From: Planctomycetaceae bacterium UBA2972
GTDB taxonomy: Bacteria > Planctomycetota > Planctomycetia > Pirellulales > Pirellulaceae
Length of the DNA stretch: 43,315 bases
Direction of reading: 5' to 3'
NCBI GenBank assembly: GCA_002348315.1
Contig: DEAW01000070.1
Span: 49,665 to 92,979, forward strand
The notes under the pieces were generated by a model. It was not told where the DNA came from. It was given only the letters and a program-made list of their open reading frames with translations, and ran no database searches. Numbering within the stretch: position 1 is the first letter of the stretch; every line of letters begins with the position of its first letter. The translations under genes and the position numbers were made by a program. Below are positions 8,692 through 17,071 of the stretch, in pieces.

Positions 8692-9384
8692 ATGTTGTAC
8701 CTGTTAACCAATGATGATGGAATCGATGCGCCGGGAATCAGGGCATTGGAGTTGTTTGCACGTCAGTTGGGTGATGTGATTGTCGTGGCACCGGATGGTC
8801 CTCGTTCAGGGTTTAGTCACCGAGCTACGGTGGAAGGCTCGATGGGATTGAAGCAGCGAGATGCAGAGCATTATGCCTGTGCTGGCACACCGGTTGATTG
8901 TGTGCGAGTTGCCATCGCTCATCTTGGGATTAAGCCGGATTGGGTTTTGTCGGGGATTAATCGCGGAGCCAATTTGGGAGTTGACCTTTATATGTCAGGG
9001 ACGGCCGGGGCAGCGAGAGAAGCGGCCATCCAGGGGATTCCAGCATTCGCATTTTCACATTACCATCGGACTCAATCGAGTATTGATTGGGAGCATGCGG
9101 CCGAATCCTGTCATCAGGTTTTTCAGCAGTTTTGTCAGAGAGACCTACCCCCGACGGCCTTTTGGAATGTGAATCTTCCCGATCCTCAGGACCTCAAGGA
9201 AGCCTCTCATCGCACGATGGAAGTTCCGCCGGACCCGAGTTCCTTAAAACTTGAATATATAGCACATGCCGAAGCTGTTGAGTATAAAAGTCATTATCAT
9301 CACCGTCCCCGTGGTAAGGATACCGATGTGCAACATTGCCTGGAAGGTGCCACGACGGTCAGTTGTGTAAAACTGTTTTCATAA
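8692..9384 (+). CDS. surE: 5'/3'-nucleotidase SurE
   Basis: SurE removes phosphate from nucleoside 5'- or 3'-monophosphates and is often linked to stationary-phase survival. The 230-residue product has the metal-binding N-terminal motif LLTNDDGIDAPGI with two adjacent Asp residues. APDGPRSGFSH and the SGINRGANLGVDLYMSGTAGAAREA segment follow in the expected order. The start at 8692 gives the normal N-terminus MLYLLTNDDG. A GAGGAG lies at 8672-8677, which is rather far from the ATG and within the end of the preceding gene, so translation may be coupled. A TTG four codons earlier is less likely. The protein is slightly shorter at its C-terminus than many SurE proteins (about 250 residues). Confidence 0.93.
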   Translation: MLYLLTNDDGIDAPGIRALELFARQLGDVIVVAPDGPRSGFSHRATVEGSMGLKQRDAEHYACAGTPVDCVRVAIAHLGIKPDWVLSGINRGANLGVDLYMSGTAGAAREAAIQGIPAFAFSHYHRTQSSIDWEHAAESCHQVFQQFCQRDLPPTAFWNVNLPDPQDLKEASHRTMEVPPDPSSLKLEYIAHAEAVEYKSHYHHRPRGKDTDVQHCLEGATTVSCVKLFS

Positions 9385-9418
9385 TGACGTCGATGGAATT
9401 AAACAGAGGAATTGGAAT

Positions 9419-10201
9419 ATGAATCGTATGAACTGGTTTTTCATGTTGCTCGTTATGGCAAGCATGAACGGGATTTTGCTGGGGCAGGAAAACGACAGCG
9501 TTGATGCTAAAGTGCAAGCGTTATTTCAGCAGTTTGAATCCCAGAATCGTGAACGTAAATTTGAAGCAGCCAATGCGACGTTGGGAAAAGCGTTGGAGCT
9601 AAAGGATGTACCCACGTTGAATTATTTACGAGGTCGGGTTCAGTTTCGTCTTGGAGAATTTGCTGATTCTGTGAAGAGTTTTGACGCTTATGTCAAAGCT
9701 GTGCCCAAAGCCGAATCCCGGCAGTGGGAACGTGGGATCAGTATGTACTATGCGAAACAGTACAAACGTGGAGCCGAACAGTTTGAGCTTTATCAAACAT
9801 TCCATGATCAGGATGTGGAGAATTCGGTTTGGAGGTTTCTCTGCATGGTTCCGGAAACAGGAGTTAAAAAGGCTCGAGCGGTCATGTTGCCGATCGAAAA
9901 TGATCGCCGTATTCCGATGATGAAAGTGTTTGAAATGTATCGAGGAACGGCGACTCCGGAGGAAGTGCTGGCTGATGCCGAACGCGGAGATCCGGATAAA
10001 AAAACTCTGGCCGGTAGACTCTTTTATGCACACCTCTATCTGGGCCTCTACTATGAAGTTCTCAAGAAACCGGATTTGGCGCGCAAGTATATCCAATTCG
10101 CCGCCCAGGAATCACTCATTGGTCATCCCGGGATCAATACGTACATGTGGGATGTGGCTCGAGTGCATTGGGAACGAATGCAACAGGCGGACAAGAAGTA
10201 G
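9419..10201 (+). CDS. Secreted TPR-like protein
   Basis: The 260-residue product has a signal peptide (hydrophobic stretch WFFMLLVMASMNGILL, likely cleaved before QENDS). The mature part shows helical repeat units of the tetratricopeptide type, for example NYLRGRVQFRLGEFADSVKSFDAYVKAVP and RGISMYYAKQYKRGAEQFELY. A last segment with HLYLGLYYEVLKKPDLARKYIQFAA also fits a TPR hairpin. It is probably a periplasmic scaffold or binding protein. A GAGG lies about 10 bases before the ATG. It follows surE by 34 bases on the same strand, so it may share its transcript, and it ends 5 bases before a convergent gene. No enzymatic motif is visible. Confidence 0.8.
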   Translation: MNRMNWFFMLLVMASMNGILLGQENDSVDAKVQALFQQFESQNRERKFEAANATLGKALELKDVPTLNYLRGRVQFRLGEFADSVKSFDAYVKAVPKAESRQWERGISMYYAKQYKRGAEQFELYQTFHDQDVENSVWRFLCMVPETGVKKARAVMLPIENDRRIPMMKVFEMYRGTATPEEVLADAERGDPDKKTLAGRLFYAHLYLGLYYEVLKKPDLARKYIQFAAQESLIGHPGINTYMWDVARVHWERMQQADKK

Positions 10202-10206
10202 AATTA

Positions 10207-10650
10207 CTAAAGCGTGACGTGGTGGTATTCCAGTGCCCACTCTTTCATGTACTTAACCTGAGTTGGTTCAATCCGGTAAATGATCAGTTGTGGATTGTCA
10301 GGTGATCCCAGATAGTGCCGTAGCAAAGAATTGGCTTCCCAAATGTCATGGATGACCGAGGCGTCTGTTTCGATATGAGCCAGTCCTGTAATCCTAACCT
10401 GATCATGGGAACTGTTGACATAGCATAATTCCACATTGGGATTGGCTGCGATTTCGACCGTCTTGTGGTAGTTCTTCAAATTGGCAACCCAAACCGTGAA
10501 TCCTTCTGTTTTGACTGGCGAAACAGGACGTACTCGAGGGATGGTGTTATCGATACTCGCCAGTACCGGAAATCGATCTTCCTTTACCACTTGGGTCGCC
10601 AGTTGCGGGACATCTTTGGGATCGACAGGGTCGGGCGTGGGCTGATTCAC
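10207..10650 (-). CDS. PPOX-fold flavoprotein (pyridoxamine 5'-phosphate oxidase-like)
   Basis: This 147-residue protein resembles the pyridoxamine 5'-phosphate oxidase-like split-barrel family, whose members bind FMN or F420 and are often small stress or redox proteins. Supporting segments are PVLASIDNTIPRVRPVSPV, FTVWVANLKNYHKTVEIAANPNVELCYV, the DQVRITGLAHIETD strand and the C-terminal IYRIEPTQVKYM. It starts with GTG at 10650, which overlaps the stop codon of the upstream propeller gene in TAGTG, so translation is probably coupled. It is the third gene of an operon with a DUF1080 protein and a PQQ-type propeller. True PdxH is larger and has other conserved residues, so it is unlikely to be the vitamin B6 enzyme. 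The substrate is unknown. Confidence 0.78.
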   Translation of the reverse strand: MNQPTPDPVDPKDVPQLATQVVKEDRFPVLASIDNTIPRVRPVSPVKTEGFTVWVANLKNYHKTVEIAANPNVELCYVNSSHDQVRITGLAHIETDASVIHDIWEANSLLRHYLGSPDNPQLIIYRIEPTQVKYMKEWALEYHHVTL

Positions 10651-11876
10651 TACTTCTGTCCAATGCAGTAGAGATATTTGTCTGAACGGAGTAACAAGTG
10701 GCCGTCAAAAGCTGCCGGTGAAGCTCGGAATGTTTCTTCGAGGGTTGCTTCGATGCTGTTTTTCGAGATGGCTTCAAAGCTGGCTCCTGGCTTAAATACG
10801 TGTGTGATTCCGCTTTCGGTAACGGTATAAACCGTTCCGTTGATTGCAATCGGTGAGGAGGAAAATCCACCTTCCACGCGTTGTTGCCAAAGTTGTTCTC
10901 CGTTGCGATTGTCGTAACAGGAAATGATTCCCGGGCGGAGGCGAGTGACAATCAGGTAGTTACCAACGACAAGGGGGCTTGGTAAGTCACGCCCACCGGT
11001 TCTGGGCACTCGCCAGGCTTCCTGTTTGCCTGAGACATCTCCGGAGCCGCCGGGACGAATCGCAACCATGGTTCCTGATCGACCGGGGACAGAGATGACA
11101 GCGTCTTTGCTGAATGCCAAAGTTGGCGTGCCGCGGCCGACACTGGCAATGCATTCCCAGTAGACGTCGCCATTGGCAATGTTATAAGAAACGACTTTGG
11201 AGTGTCCGTTGAGGATAAGTTCCTTGCGGTCAGTGGATTGGAAGACGACCGGTGTGCTCCAACCACGTATGGTCTCTCGGGAAGTTTTCCAGACGGTTTT
11301 TCCGGTTTCAAGGTTAAAGGCCATCAAGGATGATTCGTTATCGGCATCACAGTTTTGCACGACCAGGCCGTCCACGATAACCGGAGAGGCTCCCGTGCCC
11401 CAGGGGCCTTCAAATTTCCCCAGATCGCGAGACCACAGCACTTTCCCTGTTTTGGTGTCCAGACTGTGAAGCCCGCCTTTTCCAAAGAATGCGACAACCC
11501 GCTTGCCGTCGGTGGCACAGGTACTCGAGGCGCGATTGTTCATGGAATGAGTGTCTTCAGCTTCGCCTTCCCAAACCACGGTTTGCCATTGGATCTCGCC
11601 GGTCTTACGATCGATGGCAACGACAACACGTTTATTACCCCTGTCGGTGGCAGAAGAGAGGAAAATCGAGTCCTCCCAGAAAATAGGTGACGACTGCCCT
11701 ACACCCGGCACTTCCGTTTTCCAGACGACATTGTCACTGGAAAAAGATTCCGGCACGTGGCTCGCTGTAGATAGCCCGTTACCATGAGTACCTCGCCACT
11801 GCGTCCAATTCGATTCTGCGGAAACGGATAATGTAAGCAATGTCAGCGAGAGAGTGAAAAACGTTAGCAATTTCAT
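10650..11876 (-). CDS. Secreted PQQ-type beta-propeller protein
   Basis: The 408-residue product starts with a signal peptide (MKLLTFFTLSLTLLTLSVSA, then ESNWTQWRG). The ATG at 11876 has AAAAGGG 5 bases upstream; the ATG at 11903 would add nine residues and is less likely. The mature protein is a propeller of the PQQ-like type with repeats such as DRKTGEIQWQT, DTKTGKVLWSR, NLETGKTVWKT and DNRNGEQLWQQ. The opening WTQWRGTHGNGLS is the usual start of planctomycete secreted propellers. It lies 57 bases downstream of the DUF1080 gene and overlaps the PPOX-fold gene by one base, so it is the middle gene of an operon. A periplasmic carbohydrate-binding or scaffold role is likely but not proven. Confidence 0.86.
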   Translation of the reverse strand: MKLLTFFTLSLTLLTLSVSAESNWTQWRGTHGNGLSTASHVPESFSSDNVVWKTEVPGVGQSSPIFWEDSIFLSSATDRGNKRVVVAIDRKTGEIQWQTVVWEGEAEDTHSMNNRASSTCATDGKRVVAFFGKGGLHSLDTKTGKVLWSRDLGKFEGPWGTGASPVIVDGLVVQNCDADNESSLMAFNLETGKTVWKTSRETIRGWSTPVVFQSTDRKELILNGHSKVVSYNIANGDVYWECIASVGRGTPTLAFSKDAVISVPGRSGTMVAIRPGGSGDVSGKQEAWRVPRTGGRDLPSPLVVGNYLIVTRLRPGIISCYDNRNGEQLWQQRVEGGFSSSPIAINGTVYTVTESGITHVFKPGASFEAISKNSIEATLEETFRASPAAFDGHLLLRSDKYLYCIGQK

Positions 11877-11933
11877 GATCGCCCTTTTGGATAGTGATTG
11901 CAAAGTGACTTGGGAAGTGAGTGCGACAACGGT

Positions 11934-12752
11934 TTAGAGTGGTTTAATACGGACGTTTTTCCAACGGCATTTTGCACCGTTGGGCCAGCCCGTTCCACCA
12001 TGCACCTGAACGGCCACGCTTCCGGAAGAACCCAGCATACCGTGGATTTTCTCTTTGTCGTAATTCGCAGCGTCGCACGTGTTGCCATTAAATTCAGCAA
12101 CCTTCAAGCCATTGATGAAGGTGTTGATTTGTGGGTATTTACCGGATACCTCGACTCGAGCAGTATTCCAGCCATCCAGTTTCCAGGCTTTGACCCATGC
12201 TGCCGGAGTACAAGTGTATTCGAGCCCGCAGTCTTTGGCCTCTTTGTGCTTGTCTGTCGTGATTCCAATCAGATTCTTGTTATCGTCGTATTTGCCGTTG
12301 ATGTCGAACGCTCTAGTATTGAAACCAGTTGTCCCTTCGCCATAAATGTGACCGACGTTTCCAGCGTCATGGTAATCGACCATCATTTGAAAGCATTGAC
12401 CTCTGTCATTGCCACGGATGAATAAGCCCGAGCAAACTCCCCAATCCGGTTTCATGTCGATTTCCAGGACAAAGTTTTCAAACTTTCGATCGGTCAGAAG
12501 GATGCCTCCATTGCCCGAGCCCGGAGGATCCTGTTGTCCTGCGATGACGCCATTTTCCACAGCCCATTGACCACCTGTACCATGTCCGATTTTCTCGGGA
12601 TTAATATGCCAGCCTTCCAGCGTCTTTCCGTCGAACAGTTCAATCCAGCCTTTTCGTCTGGGGGCAGCATATGCCAGCGTCTGCAGCAGTCCCGTGGAGA
12701 GTCCGGCGGCCATGCCGGTTTTCATAAATGTTCGTCGGTTAGGAGAGGTCAT
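11934..12752 (-). CDS. Tat-exported DUF1080 protein (3-keto-disaccharide hydrolase family)
   Basis: The 272-residue product starts with a twin-arginine signal (Arg6-Arg7 in NRRTFMK, a hydrophobic Ala/Leu/Gly stretch, and a cleavage site near AYAAP), so it should be exported folded. The mature part is a DUF1080/laminarin-binding-like jelly-roll domain: WIELFDGKTLEGWHINPEK, VENGVIAG, FENFVLEIDMK, SGLFIRG and the C-terminal WKNVRIKPL. DUF1080 members have been linked to cleavage of 3-keto-glycosides, so a role in sugar breakdown is plausible. It has an AAGGA at about 9 bases before its ATG. It is the first gene of the operon with the propeller and PPOX-fold genes and is divergent from the sulfatase gene. 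The Tat signal, if real, suggests cofactor binding or fast folding. Confidence 0.86.
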   Translation of the reverse strand: MTSPNRRTFMKTGMAAGLSTGLLQTLAYAAPRRKGWIELFDGKTLEGWHINPEKIGHGTGGQWAVENGVIAGQQDPPGSGNGGILLTDRKFENFVLEIDMKPDWGVCSGLFIRGNDRGQCFQMMVDYHDAGNVGHIYGEGTTGFNTRAFDINGKYDDNKNLIGITTDKHKEAKDCGLEYTCTPAAWVKAWKLDGWNTARVEVSGKYPQINTFINGLKVAEFNGNTCDAANYDKEKIHGMLGSSGSVAVQVHGGTGWPNGAKCRWKNVRIKPL

Positions 12753-12913
12753 AAGTTTGAATCCTTGACTAATTGGGGGGGCACTATCTGAGGCACATAG
12801 GCGACGTGAAACTACATCATAAAAGTTGTGCCGTGCAATTTCAAACGTGCAGGATGCGGCTTGCTATACTGTGAGCTAATGAAGAAATGAGATTTGATTG
12901 TTAGATAGATGCA

Positions 12914-14452
12914 ATGAAGTTAAAACAAGTCGTCTTCTGGTTAGTGCTTACGTCTCTGTTTTTGCCCGCGTTTGTGAGAGCCGACGATGAGGCAAAGCAG
13001 CCAAATATCCTGTTTGCAATTTCAGATGACCAGTCCTATCCTCACGCATCGGCGTATGGGACTCGAGGAATCTTAACACCAGCCTTTGATCGTATTGCAC
13101 GTGAAGGTGTGCTGATTCACAATGCCATTGCCGGGTCACCGGGCTGTGCCCCGTCGCGAGCGACTCTGTTGACTGGCAGGTACCCCTGGCAAAATCAACA
13201 TGCAGGAACGCATGCCAGCTCCTTTCCAGCAGCCTTGAAGGTTTATCCGGAGTTGTTAGCTGCGCACGGGTATCAAGTTGGTTATACAGGAAAGCCCTGG
13301 GGTCCCGGACGCTGGGAGGTTACAGGACGCAAGCAGAACCCAGCCGGCCCCCCCTTCTCTGCATTAAAAGAAAAGCCGCCAGGAGGTTCGATTAGTTCGA
13401 CGGACTATAGCGGGAATTTCAAACAGTTTCTCAAACAGCGATCTGCTGATCAGCCTTTCTGTTTCTGGTTTGGTGCCCATGAACCTCATCGAGCGTTTGA
13501 AGACGGTATTGGCGTGAGACTAGGTAAAGAACTGGATTCCGTCGATGTGCCCGGGTTTCTTCCTGATCACGAGATTATTCGCTCGGACATTCTGGATTAT
13601 TACACTGAGATTGAACATTTTGATTCTCACCTGCTCGCGATGCTTGAACACCTTCAGGAAATCGGCGAGCTTGAAAATACCTTGATCGTTGTTACCAGCG
13701 ATAACGGGATGGCATTTCCCAGGGCCAAGGCGAATTGTTATGAATACGGAGTGCATGTTCCCATGGCAATTCGTTGGGGTGAACAAATCGAAGCGGGACA
13801 GCAGTTAAATACACTTGTTAGCTTTGTGGACCTGGCGCCTACATTTTTAGATGCCGCCGGAGTGGAAATCCCCGGGGAAATGACGGGGCAAAGTTTGCTG
13901 CGACTTTGCGGCGCCGGCGTGGGGAATGCCTGGAGGCCACGTTCGGCAGTCTTTAGCGCTCGTGAACGACACTCGTCGTCACGGTATATGAACTGGACGT
14001 ATCCACAACGCGTCATGCGTACAAACCAGTATTTATTGATTCGTAATTTTCGACCAGATCGGTGGCCGGCAGGTGATCCTCAGAAGTTTGACAGAGAAGA
14101 TAAGCTGGGACCGATGCACGGTGGGTATCACGATATCGACGCGTGCCCTTCTTTGACGTTTCTAATAAATCAACGGCAGGATCCAGAAATTAGTCCATTC
14201 TTTCGCTGGAGCGTGGAAAAGCGTCCTGCCTGGGAATTGTTTGATATCCGCAAAGATCCCGATTGTCTGAACAATTTGGTTGATTCAAGGCGTCACGCAA
14301 AAGTAAACAGGCAGCTACAGGCGGAATTCCTTGAATACCTCACCGCTACAGAAGACCCACGTGTTCTTGATGGCGGAGAGATTTTTGAGTCTTACCCGCG
14401 GTATAGCCGCATTAGAAGCTTTCCTGAACCTCCGGAAACACTGGAGCAATAA
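12914..14452 (+). CDS. Secreted sulfatase (type I, Cys-type)
   Basis: The 512-residue protein is a type I sulfatase of the alkaline phosphatase superfamily. It has a signal peptide (VFWLVLTSLFLPAFVRA) and metal-binding Asp residues in NILFAISDDQ. Cys78 lies in the signature CAPSRATLLTGR, and it needs conversion to formylglycine. The later TSDNGMAFPRAK segment supplies the other metal ligand. The overall pattern, with GYTGKPWGPGRWE and a Lys in this loop, resembles heparan N-sulfatase-like S1_8 members, but this is an inference. Its stop codon is followed directly by the ATG of the FG-GAP gene (TAAATG), so the two are translationally linked. No formylglycine-generating enzyme is encoded in the window. 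A weak -10-like TATACT lies at 12865-12870. Confidence 0.92.
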   Translation: MKLKQVVFWLVLTSLFLPAFVRADDEAKQPNILFAISDDQSYPHASAYGTRGILTPAFDRIAREGVLIHNAIAGSPGCAPSRATLLTGRYPWQNQHAGTHASSFPAALKVYPELLAAHGYQVGYTGKPWGPGRWEVTGRKQNPAGPPFSALKEKPPGGSISSTDYSGNFKQFLKQRSADQPFCFWFGAHEPHRAFEDGIGVRLGKELDSVDVPGFLPDHEIIRSDILDYYTEIEHFDSHLLAMLEHLQEIGELENTLIVVTSDNGMAFPRAKANCYEYGVHVPMAIRWGEQIEAGQQLNTLVSFVDLAPTFLDAAGVEIPGEMTGQSLLRLCGAGVGNAWRPRSAVFSARERHSSSRYMNWTYPQRVMRTNQYLLIRNFRPDRWPAGDPQKFDREDKLGPMHGGYHDIDACPSLTFLINQRQDPEISPFFRWSVEKRPAWELFDIRKDPDCLNNLVDSRRHAKVNRQLQAEFLEYLTATEDPRVLDGGEIFESYPRYSRIRSFPEPPETLEQ

Positions 14453-15682
14453 ATGAATCGCTTGTTGTTAACGCTGATAGTGATCATGACATGGCTGCTA
14501 CTGGTCGCAGACTGTGACGGGCAGCAGCGGCTCACCACTGCGTCTCCGTGGATACAACATACGATCGATAATCAGTCTCAGGGCGCAGATGGTGCTCGTC
14601 TGGCAGATGTTAACGGAGATGGTCGCTTAGACCTGGTCACTCCCTGGGAAGAAGGCGGCATCATTCGAATTTGTCTCCATCCCGGAACAGCGAAAGTGAA
14701 AAGTGCCTGGCCGTCCGTGACCGTGGGACGGGTTGCTTCACCGGAAGATGCCGTGCTGGTCGATTTGGATGGCGACGGGCAACTGGATGTCGTCAGTAGC
14801 TGTGAAGGTAAAGTGAAGACGATGTTCGTTCACTGGGCTCCCAGGGATCCGGCGGATCATTTGAATTCCGAGAAATGGGAAACGGAACCGATTCCTGCCA
14901 CTCAAGGTCTTCAGGCGTGGATGTTTGCGATGCCGCTGGATATTGATGGACAACATGGCCTGGATTTGATCGTTTCGTCCAAAGGTTCGAATGGAAGCGT
15001 CGGCTGGCTGCAAGCGCCGTCGGAACCTCGTAATCTGTCAGACTGGAAATACCACCGCTTGCTGAACACGGGGTGGGTGATGTCGCTCATTGCATTTGAC
15101 TTCAATGAGGATGGGCTGCAGGATATTCTCGTCAGTGACCGTAAGGGAGCGGAGCGAGGAATCAAGTGGTTACAACACCCTGGTCATGGTCAGGCAGTTC
15201 GTGGTGATACCTGGCAGGAACATTTTCTGGGTGGGAAAGATCATGAAGTCATGTTTATAGATTTTGCAGATGTTAATGGAGATGGTTTGCGAGACATCGC
15301 AGCCGCCACGCACCAACGGGAAATCCTGCTGCTACATCAAACGGCAAACACCGAACGATGGGAAGCGTCAACCATTCCCGCTCCACATGCTTTAGTCAAC
15401 GGAAAGTCCGTTCGGATTGGTGATATTGATTTGGATGGAGAGGCGGATATCGTCCACAGCACAGAACCAAATTCGGGACCGCGTAAGCCGGGAGTGACCT
15501 GGATTCAGGGAGCGGTGTCAGCGGAAAAAACCAATAAAGTCTCATCCATCAGTGATTTAAAAGGGAGCAAATTTGATTTGCTGCAACTTGTCGATGTTGA
15601 TGATGATGGAGATTTGGATGTCATCACATGCGAGGAACGTGACAACCTTGGTCTCATTTGGTATGAAAACCCGTTGCGATAA
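14453..15682 (+). CDS. Secreted FG-GAP/VCBS-repeat beta-propeller protein
   Basis: The 409-residue product has a signal peptide (LLLTLIVIMTWLLLVADC) and then a run of VCBS/FG-GAP repeats with the typical calcium-binding D-x-D-x-D-G pattern: DVNGDGRLDL, DLDGDGQLDV, DIDGQHGLDL, DFNEDGLQDI, DVNGDGLRDI, DIDLDGEADI and DVDDDGDLDV. Seven such motifs are visible, spaced about 45-65 residues apart, which fits a seven-bladed integrin-alpha-like propeller. The Cys at the end of the signal (ADC) could be lipidated, but the lipobox is not strong. Its ATG follows the sulfatase stop with no gap, so it is probably made together with that enzyme and may help bind glycan at the cell surface. No catalytic residue is evident. 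Confidence 0.88.
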   Translation: MNRLLLTLIVIMTWLLLVADCDGQQRLTTASPWIQHTIDNQSQGADGARLADVNGDGRLDLVTPWEEGGIIRICLHPGTAKVKSAWPSVTVGRVASPEDAVLVDLDGDGQLDVVSSCEGKVKTMFVHWAPRDPADHLNSEKWETEPIPATQGLQAWMFAMPLDIDGQHGLDLIVSSKGSNGSVGWLQAPSEPRNLSDWKYHRLLNTGWVMSLIAFDFNEDGLQDILVSDRKGAERGIKWLQHPGHGQAVRGDTWQEHFLGGKDHEVMFIDFADVNGDGLRDIAAATHQREILLLHQTANTERWEASTIPAPHALVNGKSVRIGDIDLDGEADIVHSTEPNSGPRKPGVTWIQGAVSAEKTNKVSSISDLKGSKFDLLQLVDVDDDGDLDVITCEERDNLGLIWYENPLR

Positions 15683-15711
15683 ACTTCCTGACTGCGAACT
15701 GTCGACGACTT

Positions 15712-17052
15712 CTATTGTTTTTCGACTTCGACAATCCAGCTCTGATGTAGCTTTAAAAGCTCTTTCACAAGCTCAGGGTGATTTTTGGCAACGTTGGTCA
15801 TTTCTGAAGGATCATCTTTCAGATTGGTTAGAAAGAGCTTGTCAGCAGCTGTAAGAGGAGCTTTGTTACTGGTGTCTCGCGGATTCCCCTGCAGTTTCCA
15901 GTCACCTTTACGAACAGCCCAGGGAGCTTTATTGCCCCGTCCGGTTTGCCAGTGAAAGACGTTGTGTGGTGAGGGAGCCTCGGACGATTGAATTAGCTTT
16001 GAAATGTCCTGCCCATCGATACGATGCGTGATTGGTTCAATGCCGGCGAGTTTGGTTACCGTTGGGTACCAATCGATGGCTGTTGCCAGTTGGTCTCGTG
16101 TTTCCCCTTCAGGAAGCTGGCCAGGCCAGCTAATAATGGCAGGCACTCGAATGCCTCCTTCGAATAAACTGAATTTGGCTCCGCGGTAGATTCCGGCACT
16201 GCCACCTCCTCCAAAAGTGCGTTCCTCCTGAGAATGACCGTGATCGGATTGAAACACGATAATAGTGTCCTCTCGAAGTCCGAGTTGATCAACTTCTGCA
16301 ACCAATTTCCCAATCATTTCATCCATGGTGGAGATCAATGCGGCATACATACGTCGGGGAGCCGGCATTTCTTTGTAATGTTGTCGCCACTTTTCAGTTC
16401 CTTGTAGCGGATAGTGGGGGATATTGAGTGCAAAGTACATAAAGAAGGGGTTGTCGTCCTGAGCGCGGATAAAAGCCGAAGCTTCATCCACCATTAGTTG
16501 AGGGAAGTAATCTCCGTCTCTCCAGATTTCATTTCCGTTTTTCCATAAATCGTGTCGGTTTGGACCATTCCAATAAAAGAAGTGGGAGTAGTTATCGATA
16601 CATCCTCCCATGTGCCCAAAGGAGTAGTCGAAGCCCTGATTGTTGGGCATTGTGGCGTTGTCATATCCCAGATGCCACTTGCCGATATGAGCGGTGGAGT
16701 AACCGGCCTGTTTGAAGACTTCGGCCAGAGTGATCTGGCTTGCAGGCATCCCAGCGTTACCATGGTGTGAAGAAACATTACCGGGTATTTGAGCTCGTTG
16801 AGGATATCGGCCCGTAATGACCGCTGCTCGCGAAGGTGAACAGACAGGTGCGGCGGAATAAAACTGTGTGAATTTGACTCCACGTTTAGCTAAACCGTCC
16901 ATGTGAGGTGTGGTTAAGTCTTTGGCACCAAAACAATTGACGTCAATCGTTCCCTGATCATCCGTGTAAATCAAAATGACATTGGGCTGACGTGCCCAGA
17001 CAGTTGTCGCCAGAGAGAGTAGGAGTAATACCGTAAAGGCTAGCTTTTGCAT
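15712..17052 (-). CDS. Secreted sulfatase (type I, Cys-type)
   Basis: This 446-residue sulfatase has a signal peptide (LAFTVLLLLSLATTVWA), metal ligands in NVILIYTDDQG, and Cys71 in the signature CSPSRAAVITGRYP. It also has IGKWHLGYD with the substrate-site Lys and His, and QSDHGHSQ as the second metal-site motif. The layout with QGFDYSFGHMGGCIDNYSHF is like arylsulfatase A/GALNS-type S1 sulfatases. It differs clearly from the neighbouring sulfatase at 12914, which suggests a different sulfated substrate. It is the last gene of a minus-strand operon after a PPP-type phosphatase gene (19-base gap), YqgE and a KAS III-like gene. It converges on the FG-GAP gene. The exact sulfate ester it cleaves cannot be read from the sequence. 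Confidence 0.92.
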   Translation of the reverse strand: MQKLAFTVLLLLSLATTVWARQPNVILIYTDDQGTIDVNCFGAKDLTTPHMDGLAKRGVKFTQFYSAAPVCSPSRAAVITGRYPQRAQIPGNVSSHHGNAGMPASQITLAEVFKQAGYSTAHIGKWHLGYDNATMPNNQGFDYSFGHMGGCIDNYSHFFYWNGPNRHDLWKNGNEIWRDGDYFPQLMVDEASAFIRAQDDNPFFMYFALNIPHYPLQGTEKWRQHYKEMPAPRRMYAALISTMDEMIGKLVAEVDQLGLREDTIIVFQSDHGHSQEERTFGGGGSAGIYRGAKFSLFEGGIRVPAIISWPGQLPEGETRDQLATAIDWYPTVTKLAGIEPITHRIDGQDISKLIQSSEAPSPHNVFHWQTGRGNKAPWAVRKGDWKLQGNPRDTSNKAPLTAADKLFLTNLKDDPSEMTNVAKNHPELVKELLKLHQSWIVEVEKQ

Positions 17053-17071
17053 GGCATAAAACTTTCAGTGA

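Noticed and set aside
11898..12425. 175-codon plus-strand frame antisense to the DUF1080 gene
   Set aside because: The DUF1080 frame has a Tat signal and domain motifs; the antisense frame has none.
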